This document shows positions 19,075 through 28,664 of a stretch of 64,000 bases of DNA, piece by piece. The notes under the pieces are model-generated. The model was given only the letters and a program-made list of their open reading frames with translations. It ran no database searches and was not told the DNA's origin. Every line of letters begins with the position of its first letter. Within the stretch, counting starts at the first letter, position 1. The position numbers were made by a program, and so were the translations under genes. Source of the stretch: Nocardiopsis alborubida (GTDB lineage: Bacteria; Actinomycetota; Actinomycetes; Streptosporangiales; Streptosporangiaceae); the NCBI RefSeq assembly GCF_012396365.1, contig NZ_JAAXPG010000005.1:1-64000 (forward strand), given 5' to 3'.

Positions 19075-21113
19075 GACTGGCCCTCCTCGGCCGCGTCGTC
19101 CGCCGCCCCCGCCGCGGGCAGCTCCTCCTCCGTCAGGTACTTGGCCAGCTCGTCGCGTTCGAAGAGGGCGAGCAGCCCGGCCGGGATGTCGGCGAGCGGA
19201 AGCCGCGACAGCGACACCCGGTCGGAGCGGTCGGCCCGCACCGCCAGGTTCACCCGCCGCCACTCGGCCGACATGCCGGGGAAGTCCTCGCGCGTGTGCC
19301 CGCCGCGCGACTCCGTGCGCTCCAGGGCGGCGGCGGTGACCGCGCGCGAGACCAGGACCATGTTGGGCAGCGCCAGCGCCAGGTGCCAGCCCGGGTTGTA
19401 CACCCGGTCGCCCGGCGCGCTGAGCATGCGCGACCGCTCCTCCAGCTCCGCCAGCCGCTCCAGGGCCCGCTCCATCTCCGGGCCCCTGCGGATGATGCCC
19501 ACCAGGTCGTTCATGGTCTCCTGGAGGTCGGTGTGCAGCGTGTACGGGTTCTCGCCGCCGCCCTGCTTGAGGAAGTCCAGCGCGTACGAGGAGGCCTCGG
19601 CCGCGACCCGGTCCAGGAGCCCGGCCGGTGAGGGCCGGTCGCCGAGCCCGTCCACGTAGGCCGCGGCGCCCAGCCCGGCCCTGCGCCCGAACACCAGCAG
19701 GTCCGACAGGGAGTTGCCGCCCAGCCGGTTGGAGCCGTGCATGCCGCCCGCCACCTCACCGGCGGCGAACAGCCCGGGCACGTCGGAGGCGGCGGTGTCG
19801 GCGTCCACCCGAACCCCGCCCATCACGTAGTGGCAGGTCGGGCCCACCTCCATGGGCTCGGCGGTGATGTCCACGTCCGCCAGTTCCTTGAACTGGTGGT
19901 GCATGGACGGCAGCCGCTTCCTGATCTCCTCGGCGGGCAGGCGCGTGGACACGTCCAGGAACACGCCGCCGTGCGGCGAGCCGCGCCCCTCCTTGACCTC
20001 GGTGTTGATCGCCCGCGCCACCTCGTCGCGGGGCAGCAGCTCGGGCGGCCTGCGGTGCTTGGCGGGGTCGTCGTACCAGCCGTCGGCCTCCTCCTCGCTC
20101 TCCGCGTACTGCGAGCGGAACACGTCCGGCACGTAGTCGAACATGAACCGCCGGCCCTCGGAGTTGCGCAGCACGCCGCCGTCGCCGCGCACCGACTCGG
20201 TGACGAGGATGCCCTTCACCGACGGCGGCCAGACCATCCCGGTGGGGTGGAACTGGACGAACTCCATGTTGATCAGGGACGCTCCGGCCCGCAGCGCCAG
20301 CGCGTGGCCGTCGCCGGTGTACTCCCAGGAGTTGGAGGTGGTGCGGAAGGCCTTGCCGATGCCGCCGGTGGCCAGGACCACCGAGGGCGCCTCGAACAGG
20401 ACGAACCCGCCGTCCACCCGGCGGTAGCCGAACGCGCCGACGATCCGCCCCGGAGTCCTTCCGGCGGTGTCCCCGCCCGCGTCCGCGTCCACGGCCGTGG
20501 CACCGGCACTGCCACCGGTCCCAGCGCTGCCGCCGGCACCGCCACCGGGTCCGTCCTCCTCGGTGACCAGGCGGGTGATCGCGGTCTCGGCGAACACGCG
20601 GATCCGCGCCTCGGGGTCGCCCAGCTCCGCGGCGTCCTCCTGCTGGAGCGCGACGACCCGCTGCTGGAGGGTGCGGATCATCTCCAGGCCGGTGCGGTCT
20701 CCCACGTGCGCCAGCCTCGGGTACTCGTGGCCGCCGAAGTTGCGCTGGCTGATCCTGCCCTCGGCGGTGCGGTCGAAGAGCGCGCCCCAGTACTCCAGCT
20801 CCAGGATGCGCTCGGGCGCCTCGCGGGCGTGCAGTTCGGCCATGCGCGGATCGTTGAGGAACTTGCCGCCGCGGACGGTGTCGCGGAAGTGCACGCGCCA
20901 CTCGTCGTCGGGGTTGGCGTTGCCCAGGGCGGCCGCCGCGCCGCCCTCGGCCATCACCGTGTGGGCCTTGCCGAACAGCGACTTGGAGATCACCGCGGTG
21001 CGCTTGCCCTGCTCGCGGGCGGCGATCGCGGCCCGCAGCCCGGCTCCGCCCGCCCCGATCACCACGACGTCGTAGGCGTACCGGGTGATCCCGGGTTCTG
21101 CTGTGGGGGGCAT
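19071..21113 (-). CDS. sdhA: Succinate dehydrogenase/fumarate reductase flavoprotein subunit (Sdh1 type)
   Basis: The 680-aa flavoprotein shows the FAD dinucleotide fold (VVVIGAGGAGLRAAIA, residues 16-31) and AHTVMAEGG with His51 as the covalent FAD ligand. Substrate loops include QFHPTGM, the active-site Arg region ARAINTEV, and GSNRLGGNSLSDLLVFGRRAG. It oxidises succinate to fumarate. Residues about 188-222 form a Gly/Ala/Thr-rich insertion not typical of the family, roughly 35 residues long. ATG 21113 follows GGAAGG. The gene lies 26 bases after sdhC and overlaps sdhB by four bases. Confidence 0.95.
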   Translation of the reverse strand: MPPTAEPGITRYAYDVVVIGAGGAGLRAAIAAREQGKRTAVISKSLFGKAHTVMAEGGAAAALGNANPDDEWRVHFRDTVRGGKFLNDPRMAELHAREAPERILELEYWGALFDRTAEGRISQRNFGGHEYPRLAHVGDRTGLEMIRTLQQRVVALQQEDAAELGDPEARIRVFAETAITRLVTEEDGPGGGAGGSAGTGGSAGATAVDADAGGDTAGRTPGRIVGAFGYRRVDGGFVLFEAPSVVLATGGIGKAFRTTSNSWEYTGDGHALALRAGASLINMEFVQFHPTGMVWPPSVKGILVTESVRGDGGVLRNSEGRRFMFDYVPDVFRSQYAESEEEADGWYDDPAKHRRPPELLPRDEVARAINTEVKEGRGSPHGGVFLDVSTRLPAEEIRKRLPSMHHQFKELADVDITAEPMEVGPTCHYVMGGVRVDADTAASDVPGLFAAGEVAGGMHGSNRLGGNSLSDLLVFGRRAGLGAAAYVDGLGDRPSPAGLLDRVAAEASSYALDFLKQGGGENPYTLHTDLQETMNDLVGIIRRGPEMERALERLAELEERSRMLSAPGDRVYNPGWHLALALPNMVLVSRAVTAAALERTESRGGHTREDFPGMSAEWRRVNLAVRADRSDRVSLSRLPLADIPAGLLALFERDELAKYLTEEELPAAGAADDAAEEGQS

Positions 21114-21139
21114 CTGGTCGTGCCTTCCTTCCCCTTGGC

Positions 21140-21952
21140 TCAGTTGAGGATGCGCAGGTCGTTGATGGTGCCGCTGGCGATCAGGGCGATGTAGGCGTCC
21201 GTGAGGATCAGGGTCGCGATGCTCAGCCAGCCGAAGTACATGTGCCGGTGGTTGAGCGTGGAGAGGCGGCCCCACATCCAGTAGCGGACGGGGTGCCTGC
21301 CGAAGCTGCGCAGCCGTCCGCCGAACACGTGCCGGCACGAGTGGCAGCTGAGCGTGTAGCCCCACAGCATCACCACGTTGAGGAGCATGATGAGGTTGCC
21401 CAGCCCGATGCCGAAGCCGCCGTCGGTCCCGTGGAAGAAGGGGACCAGCATGTCCCACGTGTTGAGGACCGTGAGGACGAGGGCGGCGTAGAAGAAGTAG
21501 CGGTGGCCGTTCTGGACCAGCATCAGCGGCCGGGTCTCGCCGGTGTAGGCCCCGTGGGGCTCGCGCACGGCGCAGGCCGGGGGCGAGAACCAGAACGAGC
21601 GGTAGTAGGCCTTGCGGTAGTAGTAGCAGGTCAGCCGGAACAGCAGCAGGATCGGCAGGCTGATCAGGGCGTAGGGGATGAGCGGCGGGAACTCCACCGG
21701 CAGGCGCCCGAACAGGGCCGCGTCGGGCGCGCACTGCTGTGCGATGCACGGCGAGTAGAACGGGGTCAGGTAGTGGTGCTCCTGGACCCAGTAGTGGTCC
21801 TGTTGGAGCACCCGCAGGGTCGCGTAGACGACGAAGGCGGCCAGCCCCAGCGCGGTGAGGAGGGGGCCGAGCCACCAGTTGTCGGTGCGCAGGGTTCGTT
21901 GGGGGACGCGTGCCCGGCCTCCCCCGGGGCCTGCGCTTTCGGTCGCTGTCAC
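21140..21952 (-). CDS. sdhC: Sdh1-type membrane anchor subunit
   Basis: The 270-aa protein has five hydrophobic segments (starting WWLGPLLTALGLAAFVVYAT; later FPPLIPYALISLPILLLF, YFFYAALVLTVLNTW, LGNLIMLLNVVMLWGYTL and GWLSIATLILTDAYIALI). It resembles the single large anchor of mycobacterial Sdh1 (Rv0249c), not the Bacillus-type cytochrome b558. Several His and Cys (CHSCRH) near the fourth helix could bind haem or metal, but this is not proven. GTG 21952 follows AGGAGGT. It is the first gene of the minus-strand operon. A Crp-like site lies 137 bases upstream of its start. Confidence 0.85.
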   Translation of the reverse strand: MTATESAGPGGGRARVPQRTLRTDNWWLGPLLTALGLAAFVVYATLRVLQQDHYWVQEHHYLTPFYSPCIAQQCAPDAALFGRLPVEFPPLIPYALISLPILLLFRLTCYYYRKAYYRSFWFSPPACAVREPHGAYTGETRPLMLVQNGHRYFFYAALVLTVLNTWDMLVPFFHGTDGGFGIGLGNLIMLLNVVMLWGYTLSCHSCRHVFGGRLRSFGRHPVRYWMWGRLSTLNHRHMYFGWLSIATLILTDAYIALIASGTINDLRILN

Positions 21953-22088
21953 CGTTGTCTTGCACCTCCTGTGGGAAGGTCCCGGCCGGGCGGGGCGCGG
22001 TACCCGCCTGCTTCGGCCGCGACCGCTGCGCCGGACGGCTGCGGGGAGGAGCCGTAGCGAACCGGCCCGCAACGCAACGTTAGGGCGT

Positions 22089-22104
22089 TGTGATCACGGT
22101 CACG
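22089..22104 (-). promoter_or_regulatory. Crp/GlxR-type operator upstream of sdhC (first operon)
   Basis: The sequence TGTGATCACGGTCACG fits TGTGA-N6-TCACA at nine of ten fixed bases. It also fits the Streptomyces Crp consensus GTG-N6-GNCAC exactly. It lies about 137 bases before the sdhC start. GlxR control of sdhCAB in Corynebacterium is established, and use here is inferred. Confidence 0.55.
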
Positions 22105-22385
22105 TCCCGGAGAGTGGGAGGCGTCGGGGAAAGCTGTGTGAAATGCGCCACTTCTAGGCGCTCATTTGGGGTGTTTTGTCGGATAAAGTGGCCAGAAATC
22201 CCTTATGGCGATCACGCTGCTCCAGGGAATCCAGTGGCGTGTGGTAAAGGAGATGTTCGCCGGAATCCGGCAGCGGTCGCCCCGGATCGGAATGCTCCGG
22301 CCGACCCGGGCGGAGGGCGGAGGCGTCCGGGGCGGGGCGGTCGCGGAGCGTCCGCCAGCGGGTGCCGGGTTCGGACTGTCCGGGT

Positions 22386-22460
22386 GGCCCTGACCTGCGA
22401 TGATCTTGTGCTTATAGCGAGTTTGGGCGCCCAAACTCGCTATAAGCACAAGATCACGGA
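22386..22460 (+). repeat. Dispersed hairpin element, copy B (perfect 56-bp palindrome)
   Basis: Positions 22401-22456 are a perfect inverted repeat centred between 22428 and 22429 (core GGGCGCCC), preceded by the family flank GGCCCTGACCTGCGA. It lies 13 bases beyond the lysR stop. It shares the flank and the TGATCTTG..CTTATAGCGAG core with copies A, C and D. Confidence 0.93.
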
Positions 22461-22473
22461 GGAGGGAGCCGGG

Positions 22474-23424
22474 TCAGTCCGCCTCGTCCCCGCCGGAGAG
22501 CAGGACCTCCAGGTCCGGCCCCAGGTCCTGCGGCGACATTCCCAGCAGGTAGCCGTTGAGGTGGCGGCGGAACGCCTCCGCCGAGTGCGAGGGCTCCACG
22601 TCCCGGCGCCGCGCCAGCGCCACCGTCCGCAGCAGGCGCGGTCGGGCCAGCGGGGTCCCGCGCAGGCTCTGCCGGTTGCGCAGCACCATGCTCGGCACCA
22701 CCGCCAGCCCCATGCCCGCCTCCACGAACCGCAGCACGGCGTCCATCTCCCCGCCCTCCACGGCCAGCTCGGGCTCGAACCCGGACGCCCGGCACGCGCG
22801 CAGCGTCGCCTCGCGCACGTCGTAGCCGCGCCGGAACATCACCAGGGGGCGCCCCCGCAGCTCGGTGATGCGGATCGAGGCCCGCCCGTTGGGGGAGGGG
22901 CCCGACATCGGGCTCGCCACCACCAGGTTCTCCCGCAGGATCGGCGTGGTGGAGAAGTCGGGGTCGCTGCTGTGCAGCGGCAGGATGATCAGTGCCAGGT
23001 CCAGTTCGCCCCGCCCCAGGTCGCGGATGAGGTCGCGCGAGCCGCTCTCCTCCACCTGGAGCTCGATCCCGGGGAAGCGGGTGTGGAAGTCGGCGAGCAC
23101 GTCGGCCAGCAGCCCCGCGCACAGCGACGGGGTCGCGCCGAGCCGCACGCGGCCGCGGCGCACCCCGGCCAGCTCCGCGACCTCGCGCCGGGCCGTCTCC
23201 AGGTCGGCGAGCATGCGCTGGGCCAGCGGAAGCAGCGCCTCGCCGGCCGGTGTGAGTGTGATGTTTCCCCGGGCACGACTGAATAACGGCGCACCCAGCT
23301 CCTGCTCAAGGCTGCGGATCTGTTTGCTCAAACTGGGCTGCGCGACGCGGGAAAGCTCTGCTGCGCGGGTGAAATGGCGTGTGCGGGCCACCGCGACGAA
23401 GTAGGCCAGCTGCTGGAACTGCAT
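22474..23424 (-). CDS. LysR-family transcriptional regulator
   Basis: The 316-aa product has an N-terminal winged helix-turn-helix (MQFQQLAYFVAVARTRHFTR, then AAELSRVAQPSLSKQIRSLE) and a substrate-binding domain from about residue 90. The gene is divergent from the second sdh operon, with an 80-base gap holding a 15-bp T-N11-A palindrome. By LysR practice it probably regulates that operon and itself in response to a TCA-related effector. The effector is unknown. Hairpin element B lies just past its stop codon. Confidence 0.92.
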   Translation of the reverse strand: MQFQQLAYFVAVARTRHFTRAAELSRVAQPSLSKQIRSLEQELGAPLFSRARGNITLTPAGEALLPLAQRMLADLETARREVAELAGVRRGRVRLGATPSLCAGLLADVLADFHTRFPGIELQVEESGSRDLIRDLGRGELDLALIILPLHSSDPDFSTTPILRENLVVASPMSGPSPNGRASIRITELRGRPLVMFRRGYDVREATLRACRASGFEPELAVEGGEMDAVLRFVEAGMGLAVVPSMVLRNRQSLRGTPLARPRLLRTVALARRRDVEPSHSAEAFRRHLNGYLLGMSPQDLGPDLEVLLSGGDEAD

Positions 23425-23429
23425 GCTCC

Positions 23430-23444
23430 ATAGCCTACGGCTAT
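23430..23444. promoter_or_regulatory. LysR-type operator (T-N11-A palindrome)
   Basis: ATAGCC-TAC-GGCTAT is a perfect inverted repeat containing T-N11-A. It begins six bases upstream of the lysR start codon and 61 bases before sdhC. The position suggests autorepression together with control of sdh. Confidence 0.65.
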
Positions 23445-23504
23445 CGACTCAAGCATCCTGATGACTTGGACGTCAGACTTAACCAGAACTTACAGTGACA
23501 GGCT

Positions 23505-24212
23505 GTGGCGAACAGTACCTTGACCAAGAAGCGGTCTACGGCCTACGGGTCCACGGTGGCGCTCAAAGCAGCGATGGCGGTCACCGGGGCGATCCTCGTG
23601 CTGTATTTGATCGCGCACATGTACGGCAACCTCAAGATCTTCTCGGGCCAGGAGGCTTTTGACGGCTATGCCCACAGTCTCCGGCAGCTGGGCTACCCGC
23701 TGCTGCCCGAGAGCGGATTCCTGTGGATCTTCCGCATCGTCCTGCTGGCGAGCGTCCTGATCCACATCTACGCGGCGGTGTCGCTGTGGGCCCGCGCCCG
23801 CAAGGCGCGTCCCGCCGCCCAGCGCTACCAGGTGAAGAAGAGGGTGGCCCGCAGCTACGCCTCCTACACCATGCGCTACGGCGGCGTCCTGGTCGCGCTG
23901 TTCGTGGTCTTCCACATCCTGCACCTGACCACGAACACCATCGCTCCCGGCGGTGCGTCCGACAGCCCCTACGAGCGGCTCGTGAACGGGTTCCAGCCCG
24001 AGTTCTGGTACGTGACCCTGTTCTACGTCCTGTCCGTGATCGCTGTGGGCCTGCACCTGCGGCACGGCATCTGGAGCGCCCTGGCCACCCTCGGCGCCAA
24101 CCAGGCCAGCCGTCAGGGCGTGCTCAACGCGGTCGCCGTGGGTCTGTCGCTGATCGTGACGGTCGGCTTCCTGCTTCCGCCTCTGGCGGTCACCTTTGGA
24201 CTGGTGGGTTAA
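23505..24212 (+). CDS. sdhC: Succinate dehydrogenase cytochrome b subunit (type B, single anchor)
   Basis: The 235-aa protein has five predicted membrane helices. Haem-ligand candidates are in IAHMYGNLKIF, HIYAAVSLW, FHILHLT and LHLRHGIW, as in the Bacillus/Campylobacter-type cytochrome b558 anchors (TIGR02046 family). It ties the flavin and iron-sulfur subunits to the membrane and exchanges electrons with the quinone pool, probably menaquinone. The GTG start at 23505 has only a weak ribosome site. The stop TAA abuts the TTG start of sdhA. Confidence 0.92.
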   Translation: MANSTLTKKRSTAYGSTVALKAAMAVTGAILVLYLIAHMYGNLKIFSGQEAFDGYAHSLRQLGYPLLPESGFLWIFRIVLLASVLIHIYAAVSLWARARKARPAAQRYQVKKRVARSYASYTMRYGGVLVALFVVFHILHLTTNTIAPGGASDSPYERLVNGFQPEFWYVTLFYVLSVIAVGLHLRHGIWSALATLGANQASRQGVLNAVAVGLSLIVTVGFLLPPLAVTFGLVG

Positions 24213-26155
<1,943 letters not shown>

Positions 26156-26159
<4 letters not shown>

Positions 26160-26902
26160 ACATCACCCTGCGCGTATGGCGTCAGAAGGGGCCGGACGAC
26201 GAGGGTCGGCTGGCCACGTACAAGCTCACCGACGTCTCCCCGGACATGTCGTTCCTGGAGATGCTCGACGTCCTCAACGAGAAGCTCACGCTGGAGAACG
26301 AGGACCCGGTCGCCTTCGACCACGACTGCCGTGAGGGCATCTGCGGTGCCTGCGGTGTCGTGATCGACGGTGAGGCGCACGGGCCCGAGCGCACCACCAC
26401 CTGCCAGCTGCACATGCGCAGCTTCAACGACGGCGACACCATCACGGTGGAGCCGTGGCGGGCCAAGGCGTTCCCGGTCGTCAGGGACCTGGTCGTGGAC
26501 CGCGGCGCGTTCGACCGCATCATCCAGGCGGGCGGCTACATCAGCGCCCCGACGGGTACCGCGCCGGATGCCCACGCCAACCCGATCCCGAAGCCGGACG
26601 CGGACCGCGCGTTCGACGCCGCGACCTGCATCGGCTGCGGCGCGTGCGTGGCGGCCTGCCCGAACGCCTCCAGCATGCTGTTCACCGCCGCGAAGGTCAC
26701 GCACCTGGGCATGCTCCCGCAGGGACAGCCCGAGCGGTCCTCGCGCGTGGTGAAGATGATCAACCAGCAGGACGAGGAGGACTTCGGCGGCTGCACCAAC
26801 ATCGGTGAGTGCGCCGCGGTCTGCCCCAAGGGCATCCCGCTGGACACGATCTCGCAGCTCAACCGCGACCTGCTGGGCTCGCTCAGCAAGGGCGTCGGCT
26901 AG
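26156..26902 (+). CDS. sdhB: Succinate dehydrogenase/fumarate reductase iron-sulfur subunit (type B)
   Basis: The 248-aa protein starts at GTG 26156, overlapping the sdhA stop (GTGA). The [2Fe-2S] ligands are in [10 protein letters not shown] and TCQLH. The other clusters use [13 protein letters not shown] and the later [14 protein letters not shown]. It relays electrons from FAD to the haem-containing anchor. The gene closes the operon, followed 23 bases later by a hairpin terminator. Confidence 0.95.
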
Positions 26903-26924
26903 CCCCCGACCCCTGTCGCACCGC

Positions 26925-26956
26925 ACGGGCCGCGCTCCTCCGGGGGCGCGGCCCGT
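26925..26956. terminator. Terminator between sdhB and antitoxin gene
   Basis: ACGGGCCGCGC and its exact complement flank a 10-base loop between converging genes, followed on the plus strand by CGCCTTTCC. Confidence 0.75.
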
Positions 26957-26986
26957 CGCCTTTCCCTGGGGCCGCTCCGCCGGAGG

Positions 26987-27187
26987 TCACTCGGCCAGGC
27001 GGTGGAGCAGTTCGGCGTCCTGCCCCACCGTCTCCCGGGCGTGCTCCCGGACCCCGCGCGTCCGGCGGCTCGCGACGAAGTCCTCGACGGCGGTGACGAC
27101 CGCGGCCTCGACGCTGACGCCGTCCTCCTCCGCGGCCTCCCTGATCAGGGCGTGGAGGCCGTCGTGCATGTGCAGATGCATGTCCAT
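26987..27187 (-). CDS. Antitoxin-like small protein (second copy)
   Basis: The 66-residue protein is clearly a paralogue of the product of 27666-27866. Both begin M-x-MHL, share IREAAEEDG-SV, and end DAELL-RLAE. The N-terminal MDMHLHMHDGLHALI looks like a ribbon-helix-helix strand followed by helices. It lies 95 bases downstream of the Doc toxin gene on the same strand. The ribosome site is weak. It may be a second antitoxin or a decayed duplicate. Confidence 0.65.
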   Translation of the reverse strand: MDMHLHMHDGLHALIREAAEEDGVSVEAAVVTAVEDFVASRRTRGVREHARETVGQDAELLHRLAE

Positions 27188-27282
27188 GGCACGAAGGTAG
27201 CGGTTGCCGGAGGCGGGCGTACGGGAATCGCGGTGATCGACGTGTCGGAGCAGGGGGCGCGGCCCGTCGTCGGCTTTGGAGG

Positions 27283-27669
27283 TCACTCCACGGGAGGCAT
27301 GATTTTTCTGAGCTGTTCGGCGATCTCGGAGACGTCCACCGGATCGCCGGTGGTGACGGCGATGACCAGGTCGTAGGCGGCGTTCTGGTCAGGCCTGCCC
27401 ACCTTCTGGCCGTTGAGGCGAAGGAACAGCTTGGCGCTGACCCAGGCCAGCCTCTTGTTCCCGTCCGACAGGGGATGGCCGATGAGGATCGACTGCATGA
27501 GGGCGGCGGCCTTCTGCCACACGTCCGGATAGGCGTCGTCACCGAAGGCGGTGGTCTGCGGGCGCAGCAGCGCCGCGTGGAGCTGGCCGATGTCCCTCAC
27601 CGTCACATAGGAGGGAAGGGTCGCCTCGATGATCACGCGGACATCGGCCTTGGTGAGGTAACGCGTCAC
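27283..27669 (-). CDS. doc: Doc-type (Fic-fold) toxin
   Basis: The 128-aa protein carries the Fic/Doc motif as HPLSDGNKRLAW (His65 to Arg73). It starts with the Doc-like TRYLTKADVRVIIEA helix and has the IGQLHAALLRPQTTAFG segment. Doc phosphorylates elongation factor Tu and stops translation unless its antitoxin binds it. The ATG overlaps the upstream antitoxin stop (ATGA), the usual order for a toxin-antitoxin pair. All catalytic residues appear present. Confidence 0.88.
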   Translation of the reverse strand: MTRYLTKADVRVIIEATLPSYVTVRDIGQLHAALLRPQTTAFGDDAYPDVWQKAAALMQSILIGHPLSDGNKRLAWVSAKLFLRLNGQKVGRPDQNAAYDLVIAVTTGDPVDVSEIAEQLRKIMPPVE

Positions 27670-27866
27670 TCGGCGAGCCTCGCCAGCAGCTCAGCGTCCT
27701 CTTCGGCGATCTCCAGGGCGTACTGGCGGACCCTCTCGGTCTGACGGTTCGCGAGGAACTCCTTCAGCGCGATGACGACCTCGGTGTTGACGCTGTTGCC
27801 GTCCTCTTCGGCGGCCTCCCTGATCTCCGTGTGCATGTCGTCGGGCAGGCGTAGATGCATGTTCAT
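27666..27866 (-). CDS. Antitoxin of the Doc pair, ribbon-helix-helix-like
   Basis: The 66-residue protein begins MNMHLRLPDDMHTEIREAAE, the strand-helix pattern of ribbon-helix-helix antitoxins, and ends in an acidic helix (IAEEDAELLARLAE) that could cap the toxin. It is translationally coupled to doc. RHH antitoxins usually repress their own operon. It differs from the classical Phd antitoxin of phage P1. Confidence 0.82.
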   Translation of the reverse strand: MNMHLRLPDDMHTEIREAAEEDGNSVNTEVVIALKEFLANRQTERVRQYALEIAEEDAELLARLAE

Positions 27867-27944
27867 GCCTTGATGGTACCTGGAAGTGGTATCACTCGCT
27901 GGTGCAGAAGGACGGGCGGAAGAGGAGAGTCCTCCCGGGCGGCC

Positions 27945-28277
27945 TCAGCCCTCGTGCTCGCGCCAGTGCCGGGGCAGGTCCCCGTACCCCACGCCGATCC
28001 CGAGGGACTCCCCGTCCAGGCTCTCGACGTCCTCCCAGGCCACGTAGCGCTCGTGGCGGCGCATCCAGCCCAGCACCCGGTGCCATGGAGAGGGCGGCTC
28101 CAGCGAGCCCCCGTAACCGAGGCGGCCAGCGAACGCGCCCCGGCCCAGTACCAGGCCCAGGACGGTGTAGGAGTCCCCGTCGCGGCGCACGACCACGTCC
28201 TGGACGGTCCCGACCGTGTGCCCGGAGCTGTCCGCGACCCGGCGGCCGAGCAGCTCGCTGAACAGGAAGGCGCTCAT
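27945..28277 (-). CDS. PRC-barrel domain protein 1
   Basis: The 110-aa protein begins MSAFLFSELLGRRVADSSGH, then TVGTVQDVVVRRDGD. This is the typical PRC-barrel pattern of a Leu-Gly-Arg-x-V start followed by a Gly-x-V strand. A second half (RYVAWEDVESLDGESLGIG) completes the barrel. PRC barrels are small beta domains in ribosome-maturation and ion-transport proteins. ATG 28277 overlaps the end of the preceding PRC gene (ATGA), so it is the last gene of the Nramp operon. Confidence 0.8.
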   Translation of the reverse strand: MSAFLFSELLGRRVADSSGHTVGTVQDVVVRRDGDSYTVLGLVLGRGAFAGRLGYGGSLEPPSPWHRVLGWMRRHERYVAWEDVESLDGESLGIGVGYGDLPRHWREHEG

Positions 28278-28663
28278 CGCCCCGCCCCCGGGATCCGCCC
28301 GATGACGTTGCGGCTCAGCCACCTCTCCGCCGCGTGGCTCCCCTCGGGGGCGGGCGTGGACAGACGGGTCGTGGGGGAGAAGTCCTCGACGTCGCCCACC
28401 GGGATCCGCACGGGTTCGTGCTCGGAGGGCCGCAGCCTCCTCAGCGCCGTGCGCCACAGCCTTCCCAGGCGACCCGAGAGCCTGGGGCCCAGCGCGGCGG
28501 AGTCGGTGAGCAGCGCCGTCATGGTCGGAGAGGCCCCCTCCTCCCAGGAGAACTCGACGTCGTCGGTCTTGCCCACCGGTTGCCCGTCGCGGTCGACGAT
28601 CTGGCGGTCCAGCACGGCGAAGCCGATCCGGAACACAGACCCGCGTTCCTGGTTCTGCGACAT
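28274..28663 (-). CDS. PRC-barrel domain protein 2
   Basis: The 129-aa protein has a PRC-like N-terminus (FAVLDRQIVDRDGQPVGKTD, then DVEFSW) and a strand near VRIPVGDVEDFSP. It starts one base after the Nramp stop and overlaps the next PRC gene by four bases, so the three are translated as a unit. A cytosolic regulator or sensor for the transporter is inferred from operon structure and from PRC barrels attached to other divalent-cation transporters. Confidence 0.75.
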   Translation of the reverse strand: MSQNQERGSVFRIGFAVLDRQIVDRDGQPVGKTDDVEFSWEEGASPTMTALLTDSAALGPRLSGRLGRLWRTALRRLRPSEHEPVRIPVGDVEDFSPTTRLSTPAPEGSHAAERWLSRNVIGRIPGAGR

Positions 28664-28664
28664 C

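Noticed and set aside
18049..19659. A long plus-strand open frame across sdhB and sdhA
   Set aside because: It is the antisense shadow of the sdh genes. Only its first part (18109-18282) shows real similarity.
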